The position numbers and the translations under genes were made by a program. Positions 50,064 through 58,094 of a DNA stretch of 64,000 nt are shown one piece after another. Positions within the stretch are counted from its first letter, which is position 1; the number at the start of each line of letters is the position of its first letter. Where the stretch lies: NCBI GenBank assembly GCA_965116555.1, contig OZ220698.1, positions 62,001-126,000 of the forward strand, given 5' to 3'. The DNA comes from DAOUJH01 sp965116555. GTDB lineage: Bacteria > Chloroflexota > Dehalococcoidia > Lucifugimonadales > QGNO01. The notes below the pieces were generated by a model that worked only from the letters and a program-made list of their open reading frames with translations, did no database searches and was not told the DNA's origin.

Positions 50064-51170
50064 TCAATGGCTGTCCATCTGCCCGTTCACGGCGGAATGC
50101 CGTTGGCTTGCCTGCGCCTGTTTACGGGATCTTTGTACCACCAGGTGCTGATGGTATGCCAGTGCCACGGCGCCAAAGATGATTACGCTGAGGTAGCTTA
50201 TGGATCTGTCCAGCAGGGCAATGGATACCGCGCTCTCCTCCGCCACCGCCAGCGCCAGCAGACCGGCGATTCCGGACTCCACTATACCCAGTCCGCCCGG
50301 TGTGATGGGGACGGCGGAGAGCAGCGCATTGGCAATGGTGACGAATAGAATGAGGCCAATGCCCACCTCCAGTCCCGTTGCACTGACCACCAGGTAAAGC
50401 CGGCCTACCTCTGACAGCCAGCCCAGCAGTCCAAAGAGACCCACCTGGGGCAGTGTCCTGAAGCTGCGCATGGTCCCCAGGTGGAAGCTGACATAGGACC
50501 TGCGGAGACGCTTGGGCAGTATAGCCGCTGCCTGTTTCCAGAATATCTGCATGGCGAGCAGTCCCAGCAAGGAAAGGGCCACCAAAGCCAAGCCAATTAC
50601 TATCAACAGCTGAGAAGGCCTGTTTTCAGAATCAAGGGTAACCAGTAGAAAGCCCGCCAGCAGCAGTACGAATACCAGCATCACGTCCATCACCCGTTCC
50701 GCCAGCACGGTGCCGCCGGTGCGGGCCAGCGGCGCGCCGCTTTCCTCGGTGTAGGCGTAGGCGCGATAGGCGTCGCCCATGCGAAACCACGTTACAGAAC
50801 TGGTGAACCATCCCACCAGCACCAGCCTTGCCGAAGCGAAGACGGAAGGAAGCTCCGCGGTCTGCGACACTCCCGCGTTTTTAAGCAGCACCCGCCAGCG
50901 CGCTCCTCTGAACAGGAACGTGGTGTAGTGCACCAGCATCGCCGCCAGATAGAGCAGTGGATTGCTGCTACGGATGGTTTCCCAGGTTGAATCCAGATTG
51001 ATCGAAAAGCGAGAAGCCAAGAAATAGATGATGGCAAAAGCCAGGACAAAGGATATCAGCGTCGGCGCTGAGAAAAACCTTCGCCTCAGGGAGAACTTGG
51101 ACTGTTGCTTACGTGATTCTATGTTGGTTCTCCATAACTCACAAAGGCCTCTTGGCGGGAATTCCCGCAC
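50064..51170 (-). CDS. Lysylphosphatidylglycerol synthase TM-region/AglD-like flippase (UPF0104)
   Basis: 368 residues, polytopic, with about eight helices (for example LISFVLAFAIIYFLAS, LMVFVLLLAGFLLVTL, LLIVIGLALVALSLLGLLAM, VGIGLILFVTIANALLSAVP). FRGARWRVLLKNAG, YAYTEESGAPLARTGGTVLAERVMDV and PGGLGIVESGIAGLL are family landmarks. Members are membrane proteins linked to glycolipid or aminoacyl-lipid handling. GTG start; the 5' end overlaps rsmG by 32 nt. Precise role unknown. Confidence 0.8.
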   Translation of the reverse strand: MREFPPRGLCELWRTNIESRKQQSKFSLRRRFFSAPTLISFVLAFAIIYFLASRFSINLDSTWETIRSSNPLLYLAAMLVHYTTFLFRGARWRVLLKNAGVSQTAELPSVFASARLVLVGWFTSSVTWFRMGDAYRAYAYTEESGAPLARTGGTVLAERVMDVMLVFVLLLAGFLLVTLDSENRPSQLLIVIGLALVALSLLGLLAMQIFWKQAAAILPKRLRRSYVSFHLGTMRSFRTLPQVGLFGLLGWLSEVGRLYLVVSATGLEVGIGLILFVTIANALLSAVPITPGGLGIVESGIAGLLALAVAEESAVSIALLDRSISYLSVIIFGAVALAYHQHLVVQRSRKQAQASQRHSAVNGQMDSH

Positions 51171-51861
51171 GCCTGGGGTACCTGGATATCGTCGATGACG
51201 TTTTCTTCACCACGGCAAGTTTTCGCTGTCCATCCAGGATCTCTTCCGGCACCTCTACCATCTTCAGTCGTTCACCCCCCAGTTCCTGGAGGCCTCTCGA
51301 CGCACGGTCCACCTCCTCTTGGATGTCCCCCTTCTTCTGCATGATCACCAGGCCGCCTACCCGGCACAGGGGCAGGGTGTATTCCAGGAGCACCCTCGCT
51401 TCGGCTACTGCCCGCGACACCACAACGTCGAAATTCTCCCGGAATTCGGAGCGCTGCCCCACGTCCTCTGCTCTGCCGTTGATCACCTCAACGTCCGCCA
51501 GACCCAAGACGGATATCAGCCGTTCCAGGAAACCGGCGCGCTTCGCTGATGAGTCCACAACAGCGAGCTTGATGCCGGGGAAGGCTATTTTCAAAGGAAC
51601 GCCGGGGAAACCGGCGCCGCTGCCCATGTCGCACAGGCTCCCGCCAGACTTGACCTGCGCCGGCAAGGCCAGCGACACAGTCAACGAGTCTAGGAAATGG
51701 AGCCTTTCGACCTGTAAGGGCTCCGTGATGGCGGTCAAATTGACTCGCCGGTTCCAATCCAGCAGCTCCTTGGTATAGGCCTGAAATTTGTCCAACTGGC
51801 CGGGTAATAGTTCAATCCCAAGCCTCTTGGCGTCTATTGCAATCCCCTGTACTGTCCGCAT
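51139..51861 (-). CDS. rsmG: 16S rRNA (guanine-N7) methyltransferase RsmG
   Basis: The enzyme methylates G527 of 16S rRNA. The 240-residue protein has the N-terminal YTKELLDWNRRVNLTAI and FLDSLTVSLAL, SAM motif LCDMGSGAGFPGVPLKI, VVDSSAKRAGFLERL and VINGRAEDVG. ISSRGLxEL-like end is present. The extended -10 lies 13 nt upstream of the ATG. Confidence 0.92.
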   Translation of the reverse strand: MRTVQGIAIDAKRLGIELLPGQLDKFQAYTKELLDWNRRVNLTAITEPLQVERLHFLDSLTVSLALPAQVKSGGSLCDMGSGAGFPGVPLKIAFPGIKLAVVDSSAKRAGFLERLISVLGLADVEVINGRAEDVGQRSEFRENFDVVVSRAVAEARVLLEYTLPLCRVGGLVIMQKKGDIQEEVDRASRGLQELGGERLKMVEVPEEILDGQRKLAVVKKTSSTISRYPRRAGIPAKRPL

Positions 51862-51874
51862 TACGAGTCACGGG

Positions 51875-51883
51875 ATTATACCA
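51875..51883 (-). promoter_or_regulatory. Extended -10 promoter of rsmG, near-leaderless
   Basis: TGGTATAAT on the minus strand (51883-51875) matches TGnTATAAT exactly. It ends 13 nt before the ATG at 51861, implying a leader of about 5-7 nt. No Shine-Dalgarno sequence. Confidence 0.6.
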
Positions 51884-51935
51884 AAGAAACGACGACCTCT
51901 CTGTAGGTGCTGCCCTTAATCATTGGTAATCGTGG

Positions 51936-53093
51936 CTATTGGCTGGCCACTGGGAGTGGCCTATCGATCTCATTCAATAGGCGCTGGGCTACGTACAGGT
52001 GGGGCCAGGTGACATCCACGCGAGTTACGATTCCGGCCTCTATCAGGCGCTTGAGAACTCGCCGGGTACCCGGGCCTGATATGCCGAGTAGTTCAGATGC
52101 CCGGGACGCAGTTGTTACAGGGTTAACCAGCAACTCTTCAAAGAGACGAATCACGTTTGCAGATTCTCTGCGGTGGTGGAGGAGCTCTCTCCATTCATCC
52201 TGAAGATTCCGCACTCGCCTGATCCGCTCAAGTGCGTCCCTGGCCTGGTTGTGTACGCCGGTGAGGAAGTACCGGATCCACCGCTCCCAGTCCCCGTGTG
52301 CGCTCAAATTGTATAGTTCGTCGTAGTATCTCTGCCGGTCGTGCTCAAAGTATGCACTCAAGTACAGGAGCGGCACGGGTAGGAGTCTACTTGCGCACAA
52401 GAAGAGTGTTATCAAGAGTCGCCCTATCCGCCCGTTGCCATCCGGGTAAGGATGGATCGCCTCTATTTGGTAGTGCATCAGAGCGCATCTAATGAGCGGC
52501 GGCATGTCCGAAGATTCATTGACGAACTTCTCCCAGTCGTGGAACAAGTCACGTAGATACGCAGGTGGGGGCGGTATGAATCGTGCCTCTTGGATAGAGG
52601 AACCGGGCGCTCCTATCCAGACCTGTTCCCTTCTGAATTCGCCCAGTCTCCCTTCCTGGCCTCTGACCCCGTGTAGAAGACGTTCGTGAAGCTCGTTGAC
52701 CAGCCTGAACGATATGGGAAGAGTGCTGAGCCTGTCGATGCCATATTCCAGCGCGGTCACGTAGTTCACCACTTCCGCCACATCTCCACCAGGCCGGCTC
52801 CGGGTTGCCGCCTCATAGGTGAACACGTCCGACAGAGATGCGATAGTCCCTTCGATTCGGGAGGACAGGACGGCTTCACGACGGAGGAACGGGCGGATCA
52901 GGAGGTGCGGGTTGGAGATAGTTTCTCCGACGCCTGCCAGTGTTCCCACGGCAAGCGTGGTACGGTCCAGCAACGAGAGCAGTTCAGAGCTTATGAGCAG
53001 CTCTGAAGGCAGTGGGTGGGGAACGAACGCCAGTTGGCCTTCGATGGTTGGAACCAGTTGACCGCATGGGCTACCGGCCAAACGCTGCATCAA
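51936..53093 (-). CDS. Fic family AMP-transferase with C-terminal winged-helix domain
   Basis: 385 residues. A Fic_N domain (about 40-90) contains the class II inhibitory motif SSRIEGT with the autoinhibitory Glu. The Fic core has IHPYPDGNGRIGRLL (catalytic His, HxFx(D)GNGRxxR variant). The C-terminal part (PVTTASRASELLGISGPGTRRVLKRLIEAGIV) is a winged helix-turn-helix. Such proteins transfer AMP to protein hydroxyls, usually intracellular targets, and several act as self-regulating toxins. A palindromic operator overlies its promoter. Confidence 0.9.
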   Translation of the reverse strand: MMQRLAGSPCGQLVPTIEGQLAFVPHPLPSELLISSELLSLLDRTTLAVGTLAGVGETISNPHLLIRPFLRREAVLSSRIEGTIASLSDVFTYEAATRSRPGGDVAEVVNYVTALEYGIDRLSTLPISFRLVNELHERLLHGVRGQEGRLGEFRREQVWIGAPGSSIQEARFIPPPPAYLRDLFHDWEKFVNESSDMPPLIRCALMHYQIEAIHPYPDGNGRIGRLLITLFLCASRLLPVPLLYLSAYFEHDRQRYYDELYNLSAHGDWERWIRYFLTGVHNQARDALERIRRVRNLQDEWRELLHHRRESANVIRLFEELLVNPVTTASRASELLGISGPGTRRVLKRLIEAGIVTRVDVTWPHLYVAQRLLNEIDRPLPVASQ

Positions 53094-53115
53094 TTCCTAA
53101 CTCCAGTTACAAATA

Positions 53116-53161
53116 GGCGGCAATTATAAACTAATTGGGGCAAAAAGTACAAATTGCCGCC
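53116..53161 (-). promoter_or_regulatory. Promoter and inverted-repeat operator of the Fic gene
   Basis: Arms GGCGGCAATT (53116-53125) and AATTGCCGCC (53152-53161) are perfect 10-bp inverted repeats, 26 bp apart. The minus-strand -10 TATAAT (53128-53123) overlaps one arm and the -35 TTGTAC (53152-53147, 18-bp spacer) touches the other. This is a layout for autorepression by the wHTH of the Fic protein. The region 53094-53216 is AT-rich with no gene. Confidence 0.65.
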
Positions 53162-53216
53162 GAACTTGCAACCAGAGTTTCAAAATGCAGTGTACGGTTG
53201 CTACGTGTGTTCTGAT

Positions 53217-54008
53217 TCACAGATACCATAGCTTGGGCGCGTTTGCCGTCTCTGTCCCTTCCATGGCGGCCTCCAGCGACCACGTGGCAAACTGGCCCAG
53301 CATTCTCTGCCGGAACGTCCTGGGCGGCCTCAGATACTTTACGCGGCGTCGCACATTGCCAAGCTCTGCCGCCGTGTCCAGCGCCTTTTCGAAGTCGCCC
53401 GTCTCGTCTATGAGCTTGGTCTCCGCGGCGCGTCTTGCCGTGAATACCTCGCCCGTGGCGTACCGGCGCGCCTCGTCCAGGTCCATCTTTCGCGACTCCG
53501 CCACTTCTTGCAGAAACGCCTCGAACAGCTCATCAATCAGCGACTGCAACTTGGCTTGTTCATCATCGGTGGGAGGCCTGTAGAACGCGCCCATATCCTT
53601 CAGCGGCCCGCTCTTGCTAACCGAAAAGCCTACTCCAAGCCTGTCCAGCAGGCCGGAAGCTTCGGGGCGCATGGATATTACGCCGATAGAACCCACTATG
53701 GCGCTGGGCAGCGCGATTATCCTGGTGGCGGCGCAAGCCAGCAGGTAGGCCCCGGAGGTGCCGCTGCCCCTGATGAAAGCCACCACGGGCTTCTTCTTAG
53801 AGAGGCGCTTTGTCTTCAGATACAGATCCTCCGATGCGCCGACCGCCCCTCCCGGAGAGTCGATGTCCAGCACCACGGCTCCCGCTTTGGGATCGCGTTC
53901 CAGCCTGTCCAGCAGCTCGTGATACACGGACGCTTGCAGGCCTGCGCCTATGATGCCGCGTATCCCTACAACTCTTATTCCAGCCCGCTTGGGGAATAAT
54001 CTAACCAT
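53217..54008 (-). CDS. sppA: SppA-type signal peptide peptidase (S49 family)
   Basis: 263 residues, a single S49 domain. The catalytic Ser lies in IRGSGTSGAYLLACAAT and the Lys is likely in SVSKSGPLKDMG; LDIDSPGGAVGASEDLYL and AIVGSIGVIS are family landmarks. No clear membrane anchor near the N-terminus (FPKRAGIRVVGIRGIIG only), so it may be peripheral or cytoplasmic. It probably degrades signal peptides or membrane protein fragments. 2 nt after the ALS-like gene on the same strand. Confidence 0.88.
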   Translation of the reverse strand: MVRLFPKRAGIRVVGIRGIIGAGLQASVYHELLDRLERDPKAGAVVLDIDSPGGAVGASEDLYLKTKRLSKKKPVVAFIRGSGTSGAYLLACAATRIIALPSAIVGSIGVISMRPEASGLLDRLGVGFSVSKSGPLKDMGAFYRPPTDDEQAKLQSLIDELFEAFLQEVAESRKMDLDEARRYATGEVFTARRAAETKLIDETGDFEKALDTAAELGNVRRRVKYLRPPRTFRQRMLGQFATWSLEAAMEGTETANAPKLWYL

Positions 54009-54010
54009 GT

Positions 54011-55654
54011 TTATTGCCTCGGCGGCGCTAAATAGTACGGTGGGTCTAGTTCAGGGGGCAGCGGCGCCTCTATCACCACCGGCCTCTCGTCGGCGAGGGC
54101 GTCTTCGATAGCGGGGCCCGTCTCCTCCAGATGCGCCACCTTCACGCCCCTAGCGCCAAAGCTCTCCGCCAGCTTTACAAAGTCCGGGTTGTGCAGCTCA
54201 GTGCCCACCAGCCGTCCACCGAACCGGCGGTGCTGGTCCCGGTATGATGCGCCGTACCCGCCGTTGTTGAAGATCACGGTTACCACGTTGATTCCATACT
54301 GCACCGCCGTGGCCAGGTCGGCCATGGCATAGGCGAAGCCGCCATCTCCCGTCAGTGCTACCACCGCTTTGTCCGGGTTGCCTACCTTCACCCCCAGCGC
54401 GGTGGGGAAGCCGAACCCCAGGTTCCCCATGTAAGACGACGTGATGAAGGTGCGTTCCTTGAGAGCGGGGTATGCCAGGTAGCTCCATGCTCCTATGTTG
54501 GTGATGCCGCCTACCAGGAAGCCGTCCTCCGGCACCGCTTTCCTTATGTCTTCCACCAGGTCCACCTGCTGCGGCCCTGCTTCTCTGACCTTATCCAACG
54601 TCCTTGCCTTGATCTCCGATAGCTTTTCCTTGTTCCACTCGTTGTGGATGGAGCGCCCTTGCAGCGCAGCGATAAGTCTGTTCAGTCCTACCTTGGCGTC
54701 GGCGGCGATACCGACTTCAACGGGCATCGTTTTGCCGAACTCTGTTTCGTCTATGTTCAGGTTGATCAGCTTCTGATCGCTTCGCGGCGTCGTTCCCGGC
54801 TCCGGCCGGTAGCTGCCCAGTCTGCTGCCCACGGACAGCACTACGTCGGCCTGGGGGAACATCTCCGCCCCCGGCCCCCAGCTGTAAGCCGTGGTCCCCA
54901 TGGAGAGCGGATGGGTCTCAGGAATGGCGCCCTTGCCCTCGGAGGTGTTGATCACCGGCGCCTGGAGCAGCTCGGCCAGGCGGGTCAGCTCCGCGCCGGC
55001 ATCGGCCAGGTTCACACCACCGCCGGCCCAGATCAGCGGCCTCTCCGCCGAGGCGATCAGCTTGGCAGCGGCTTCTATGGCAGCGGGGTCGGGGGCCGGT
55101 CTGGCATACTCCTCCGGCTCCACCAGGTCTATGTCCGCCACCGTTCCCAGGGTATCGGGAGGTATCTCCACCTCAACCGGCCGCGGCCTGCCTGTCTTCA
55201 TCTGTCGCATCGCTTCGTGGATGGTCTCCGGTATCGCCTCTGCTCTTGTCACCAGATCGTTCCACTTCACCACCGGTTTCATGAACTCCAGCTGGTCCGT
55301 GATCTCATGGAGCTGTCCGAAGTCCTTTCCGATCTCGTTGCTCTCTATCTGTCCCGATATCAGCAGCACCGGCGACGACGTGGCGTAAGCGTCCGACATA
55401 CCGGCGGCGGCGTTGTACGCGCCGGGGCCGGGCACCACCAGCGCCACTCCCACTTTGCCCGTTGAGCGGGCGTAGCCGTCGGCCATGTAGGCCGTGGTCT
55501 GCTCGTGACGGCAGGAGATCACCCGTATGTCCGGGTTGTTGTAAAAAGCGTCGTAGATGTGCATTATCTGCACCCCGGGCAGCCCGAAGACCACTTCAAC
55601 CCCTTCCGCCGCCAGCGCCCTGACTACAGCTTCACCGCCGGTCATTCTTGGCAT
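54011..55654 (-). CDS. Thiamine-diphosphate-dependent enzyme of the acetolactate synthase family
   Basis: 547 residues in three domains: PYR (residues 1-180, VVFGLPGVQIMHIYDAF, catalytic Glu in CRHEQTTAYMADGYAR), central (about 190-330) and PP domain with TGDGGFAYAMADLAT and FNNGGYG. Members include acetolactate synthase, benzoylformate decarboxylase and oxalyl-CoA decarboxylase. No regulatory IlvH subunit is adjacent, so valine/isoleucine synthesis is not assured and the substrate is open. It is followed by sppA with a 2-nt gap. Confidence 0.85.
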   Translation of the reverse strand: MPRMTGGEAVVRALAAEGVEVVFGLPGVQIMHIYDAFYNNPDIRVISCRHEQTTAYMADGYARSTGKVGVALVVPGPGAYNAAAGMSDAYATSSPVLLISGQIESNEIGKDFGQLHEITDQLEFMKPVVKWNDLVTRAEAIPETIHEAMRQMKTGRPRPVEVEIPPDTLGTVADIDLVEPEEYARPAPDPAAIEAAAKLIASAERPLIWAGGGVNLADAGAELTRLAELLQAPVINTSEGKGAIPETHPLSMGTTAYSWGPGAEMFPQADVVLSVGSRLGSYRPEPGTTPRSDQKLINLNIDETEFGKTMPVEVGIAADAKVGLNRLIAALQGRSIHNEWNKEKLSEIKARTLDKVREAGPQQVDLVEDIRKAVPEDGFLVGGITNIGAWSYLAYPALKERTFITSSYMGNLGFGFPTALGVKVGNPDKAVVALTGDGGFAYAMADLATAVQYGINVVTVIFNNGGYGASYRDQHRRFGGRLVGTELHNPDFVKLAESFGARGVKVAHLEETGPAIEDALADERPVVIEAPLPPELDPPYYLAPPRQ

Positions 55655-55706
55655 GTAAAGACCTCCACTTGGTGCATTGTTGTTCTACGTACTGCATCTC
55701 CAGAAG

Positions 55707-56117
55707 TCATCCGCTGCCGCGGAGTTCCCACCACACCAGCAGAATCCCTACGGTGATTACCGCCGCGGCCAAATGCATCAACATCAGAACCGCAACCGCC
55801 GAATCCGTCAGGCCGGGGAACGCTTCTTGCGTCCCGGCAAAGAGGAGAAACAGGTTTGGTAGATAGGACCCGGCAAGCGCCGCAACGCCTACGATGAGGA
55901 ACGTCCTCGCGGGCCGGCTGGCCCGTTGTCTGATGAAGTGAAACGCCACCACTCCGGCGCCTGTGCCTATTACCGTAAAGAACGCGATGCGAGGCATCTG
56001 CATGGGCTCGAACTCAGCGGAGATGTCCAATGCAGGTACGGCAATCGCCCGTATTATCAGGTTGGCCGCGACTGAGGCAATCACAGCCGCCGAACCAACA
56101 ACCCATATGTTGTTCAC
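55707..56117 (-). CDS. Four-helix integral membrane protein (DUF6069-like)
   Basis: 136 residues from the GTG at 56117, chosen because GGGAGGGAGG lies 5 nt upstream; an ATG 23 codons earlier has none. Four hydrophobic helices (VVGSAAVIASVAANLIIRAIAV, IAFFTVIGTGAGVVAFHFI, TFLIVGVAALAGSYLPNLFLLF, VAVLMLMHLAAAVITVGILLVWW) and little else. Function unknown. Confidence 0.72.
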   Translation of the reverse strand: MNNIWVVGSAAVIASVAANLIIRAIAVPALDISAEFEPMQMPRIAFFTVIGTGAGVVAFHFIRQRASRPARTFLIVGVAALAGSYLPNLFLLFAGTQEAFPGLTDSAVAVLMLMHLAAAVITVGILLVWWELRGSG

Positions 56118-56249
56118 TAGCGCCTCCCTCCCTGAATGGTTGTCCAATCCAAGAAGATGGAGAGGGCCGCTTGTCCCTCCCCACAATGAGCAATCATATC
56201 AGGGAGGATAGATGGCTACAATTGACACTGCTCAATTCAGCCACATAGC

Positions 56250-57278
56250 ATGGGCGCAATGGACGTCAAGTTCTCCACCAGCTCACGCCCGGGTTCCTAC
56301 GAGGACGTTATCGAATGGGCCCGCGCCGTGGAAAGCCTCGGCTATCACCGCATGGGCATCGCCGATTCACCCGCACTCTACCGCGACCCCTGGGTGGCCT
56401 GCACCGTGGCCGCGCTCAACACCACCAACGTTCAACTTGGCCCCTGGGTTACCAATCCCGTGACGCGCCACCCCGTGGTAACCGCCAGCGCCGCCGCTGC
56501 TCTGGATGAAATTGCCCCCGGCAGGGTCGGCATAGGCATCGGCACGGGGAACAGCGGCGTATACAACGCGGGCAACAGGGCCTCGTCGGTGGCGTCTCTG
56601 AGGGAGTACGTCGTCGCCGTGCGCGACCTCCTCACCGAAGGCCACGCCGAGTACCAGGGCGGCGTTTCACGTCTGCCCTGGGCCAAGCGGCATATCCCCA
56701 TCTACATCGCCGCCATTGCCGTGAGAGGACTGCGCCTCGCCGGTGAAATAGCCGACGGGGTTATCATCGGCTCGGGCACTTCCCCCGATGTGGTGCAGGG
56801 CGCGCTGCAGGCGGTGGAGGAGGGCGCGGCAGTGGCGGGACGTACTCTGGAAGACCTGGATATCTGGTGGAATGTTGCCTTCAACGTCTACACGGACCCG
56901 GACAGCGCGCCTTTGGAGCGGCAGGGCGGCGCTACCCGCGAGGCCAACTACCTGGGCCGCTATACATTGGAGGGCAAATTCATCCCGGACCGCTACAAAG
57001 AAGGGATCAAGAAGCTATCGCTGGCCTACGATCTGACTACACACGGCAGGCCGTCCCTGGAGCAGCTTCAGGAGTACGACCGTCTGGCCGAGGAGTACGG
57101 CGTACGGGACTATCTCAACGAACGGTACCGCGGCATGACGGGTACTCCCGATGAATGCATAGAACGGATACGCCGTCTGGCAGGTTTGGGCGTTATGCAG
57201 TACAACATCAACGTCCCCGACCTGGACCGCCCCCAGCGTCTGAAGGCGATGAAGGAGCTTGTCATAGACAAGCTGTAG
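56250..57278 (+). CDS. LLM-class flavin/F420-dependent oxidoreductase
   Basis: 342 residues of the bacterial luciferase-like TIM barrel. GYHRMGIADSPALYRDPW near residue 34, LGPWVTNPVTRHPVVTASAAAALDEIAPGRVGIGIGTGNSG, and LRLAGEIADGVIIGSGTSPDVV are F420/FMN-binding landmarks. Substrate unknown; family members oxidise or reduce aliphatic and aromatic compounds. An internal ATG three codons downstream (56259) is an alternative start. Confidence 0.88.
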   Translation: MGAMDVKFSTSSRPGSYEDVIEWARAVESLGYHRMGIADSPALYRDPWVACTVAALNTTNVQLGPWVTNPVTRHPVVTASAAAALDEIAPGRVGIGIGTGNSGVYNAGNRASSVASLREYVVAVRDLLTEGHAEYQGGVSRLPWAKRHIPIYIAAIAVRGLRLAGEIADGVIIGSGTSPDVVQGALQAVEEGAAVAGRTLEDLDIWWNVAFNVYTDPDSAPLERQGGATREANYLGRYTLEGKFIPDRYKEGIKKLSLAYDLTTHGRPSLEQLQEYDRLAEEYGVRDYLNERYRGMTGTPDECIERIRRLAGLGVMQYNINVPDLDRPQRLKAMKELVIDKL

Positions 57279-57303
57279 GGCAGCTTGCCACGCGGAGGTC
57301 GCG

Positions 57304-57750
57304 TTAGGCTGAGAGGAGTTGCCTGACTACGCTGCTGACCAGGGAGCCGTCGGCGCGCCCGCGTACTTGCTGCATGAGGACTCCCATTACCTTACCCATG
57401 TCGCCGGGGCCGGATGCGCCTGTTTGAGAGATGGCTTCTCTGGCCAGCTGAGCCAGCTCTTCTTCCGGGATCTGCTCCGGCATGTACTCGCGGATGATAC
57501 GCAGTTCGGCCTCTTCCTTGCCTACCAGGTCGTGCCGGTCTGCTTTCTTGAATTCGGCGATGCTTTCTTGATGCTGGCGCACCAAACGACTGAGAACGCC
57601 TATGATCTCATCGTCGTTCAGGGCTTCTCGCTTGTCTATTTCCTGGTTTTGGACAGCAGCACGGATGAAGCGAATGGTGGAACGGCGGGTCTCGTCCCTC
57701 TGGCGCATTGCGTCCTTCAGGTCTTCTGAAAGGCGTTCCTGTAGTGACAT
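57304..57750 (-). CDS. GatB/YqeY domain protein
   Basis: 148 residues: LQERLSEDLKDAMRQRDETRRSTIRFIRAAVQNQEIDKREALNDDEIIGVL and a C-terminal GDMGKVMGVLMQQVRGRADGSLVSSVVRQLL. This is the YqeY fold also found as the tail of GatB amidotransferase. The stand-alone protein probably assists tRNA-dependent amidation or ribosome-linked functions. It sits 35 nt downstream of rpsU, a common pairing. Confidence 0.9.
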   Translation of the reverse strand: MSLQERLSEDLKDAMRQRDETRRSTIRFIRAAVQNQEIDKREALNDDEIIGVLSRLVRQHQESIAEFKKADRHDLVGKEEAELRIIREYMPEQIPEEELAQLAREAISQTGASGPGDMGKVMGVLMQQVRGRADGSLVSSVVRQLLSA

Positions 57751-57784
57751 CTTGGAAGGGCTCGGTACTGAGGGAGAAGGCCGG

Positions 57785-57964
57785 CTAGCGCCTGGAGCTC
57801 TTGCGGCGTTTGGCGGCTGCCTTCTTCTTACGCTTTATGCTGGGAGGTTCGAAGTGCTCTCTGCGGCGGGCTTCGGAAAGGATGCCGTCTTGCTGCACCT
57901 TCTTGGTGAAACGCCTCAGCAGGCTGTCGAAACTCTCCCCTTCGGAAATGCTCACTTGGACCAA
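57785..57964 (-). CDS. rpsU: 30S ribosomal protein S21
   Basis: 59 residues from the TTG at 57964, chosen over an earlier TTG at 57985 because GAGGG lies 7 nt before it and the length fits S21. LLRRFTKKVQQDGILSEARRREHFEPPSIKRKKKAAAKRRK is a classical S21 sequence with a basic tail. First gene before yqeY. Confidence 0.93.
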   Translation of the reverse strand: MVQVSISEGESFDSLLRRFTKKVQQDGILSEARRREHFEPPSIKRKKKAAAKRRKSSRR

Positions 57965-58003
57965 ACTCTCACCCTCTTTACGCAAAAAGTTAATCTGTTG
58001 CCA

Positions 58004-58032
58004 ATGATATGCGACCCATGATGCGCTGTCAA
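58004..58032 (-). promoter_or_regulatory. Promoter of rpsU-yqeY
   Basis: Perfect TTGACA (58032-58027 on the minus strand), a 17-bp spacer and TATCAT (58009-58004). Transcription would start near 57997, about 33 nt before the chosen start. Confidence 0.75.
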
Positions 58033-58079
58033 CGAACTGTGCCTAGCGCCGGAGCCGATTGAGCGCAAGGAGAACGTAG

Positions 58080-58085
58080 TACAAT
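58080..58085 (+). promoter_or_regulatory. -10 element for a leaderless FAD oxidoreductase transcript
   Basis: TACAAT ends 9 nt before the ATG at 58095; an AAGGAG lies 21 nt upstream of the ATG, too far to serve it. The -35 is weak (TTGAGC, 15-bp spacer). Initiation at the second Met (58119) would give a longer leader instead. Confidence 0.4.
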
Positions 58086-58094
58086 AGGCGAATC

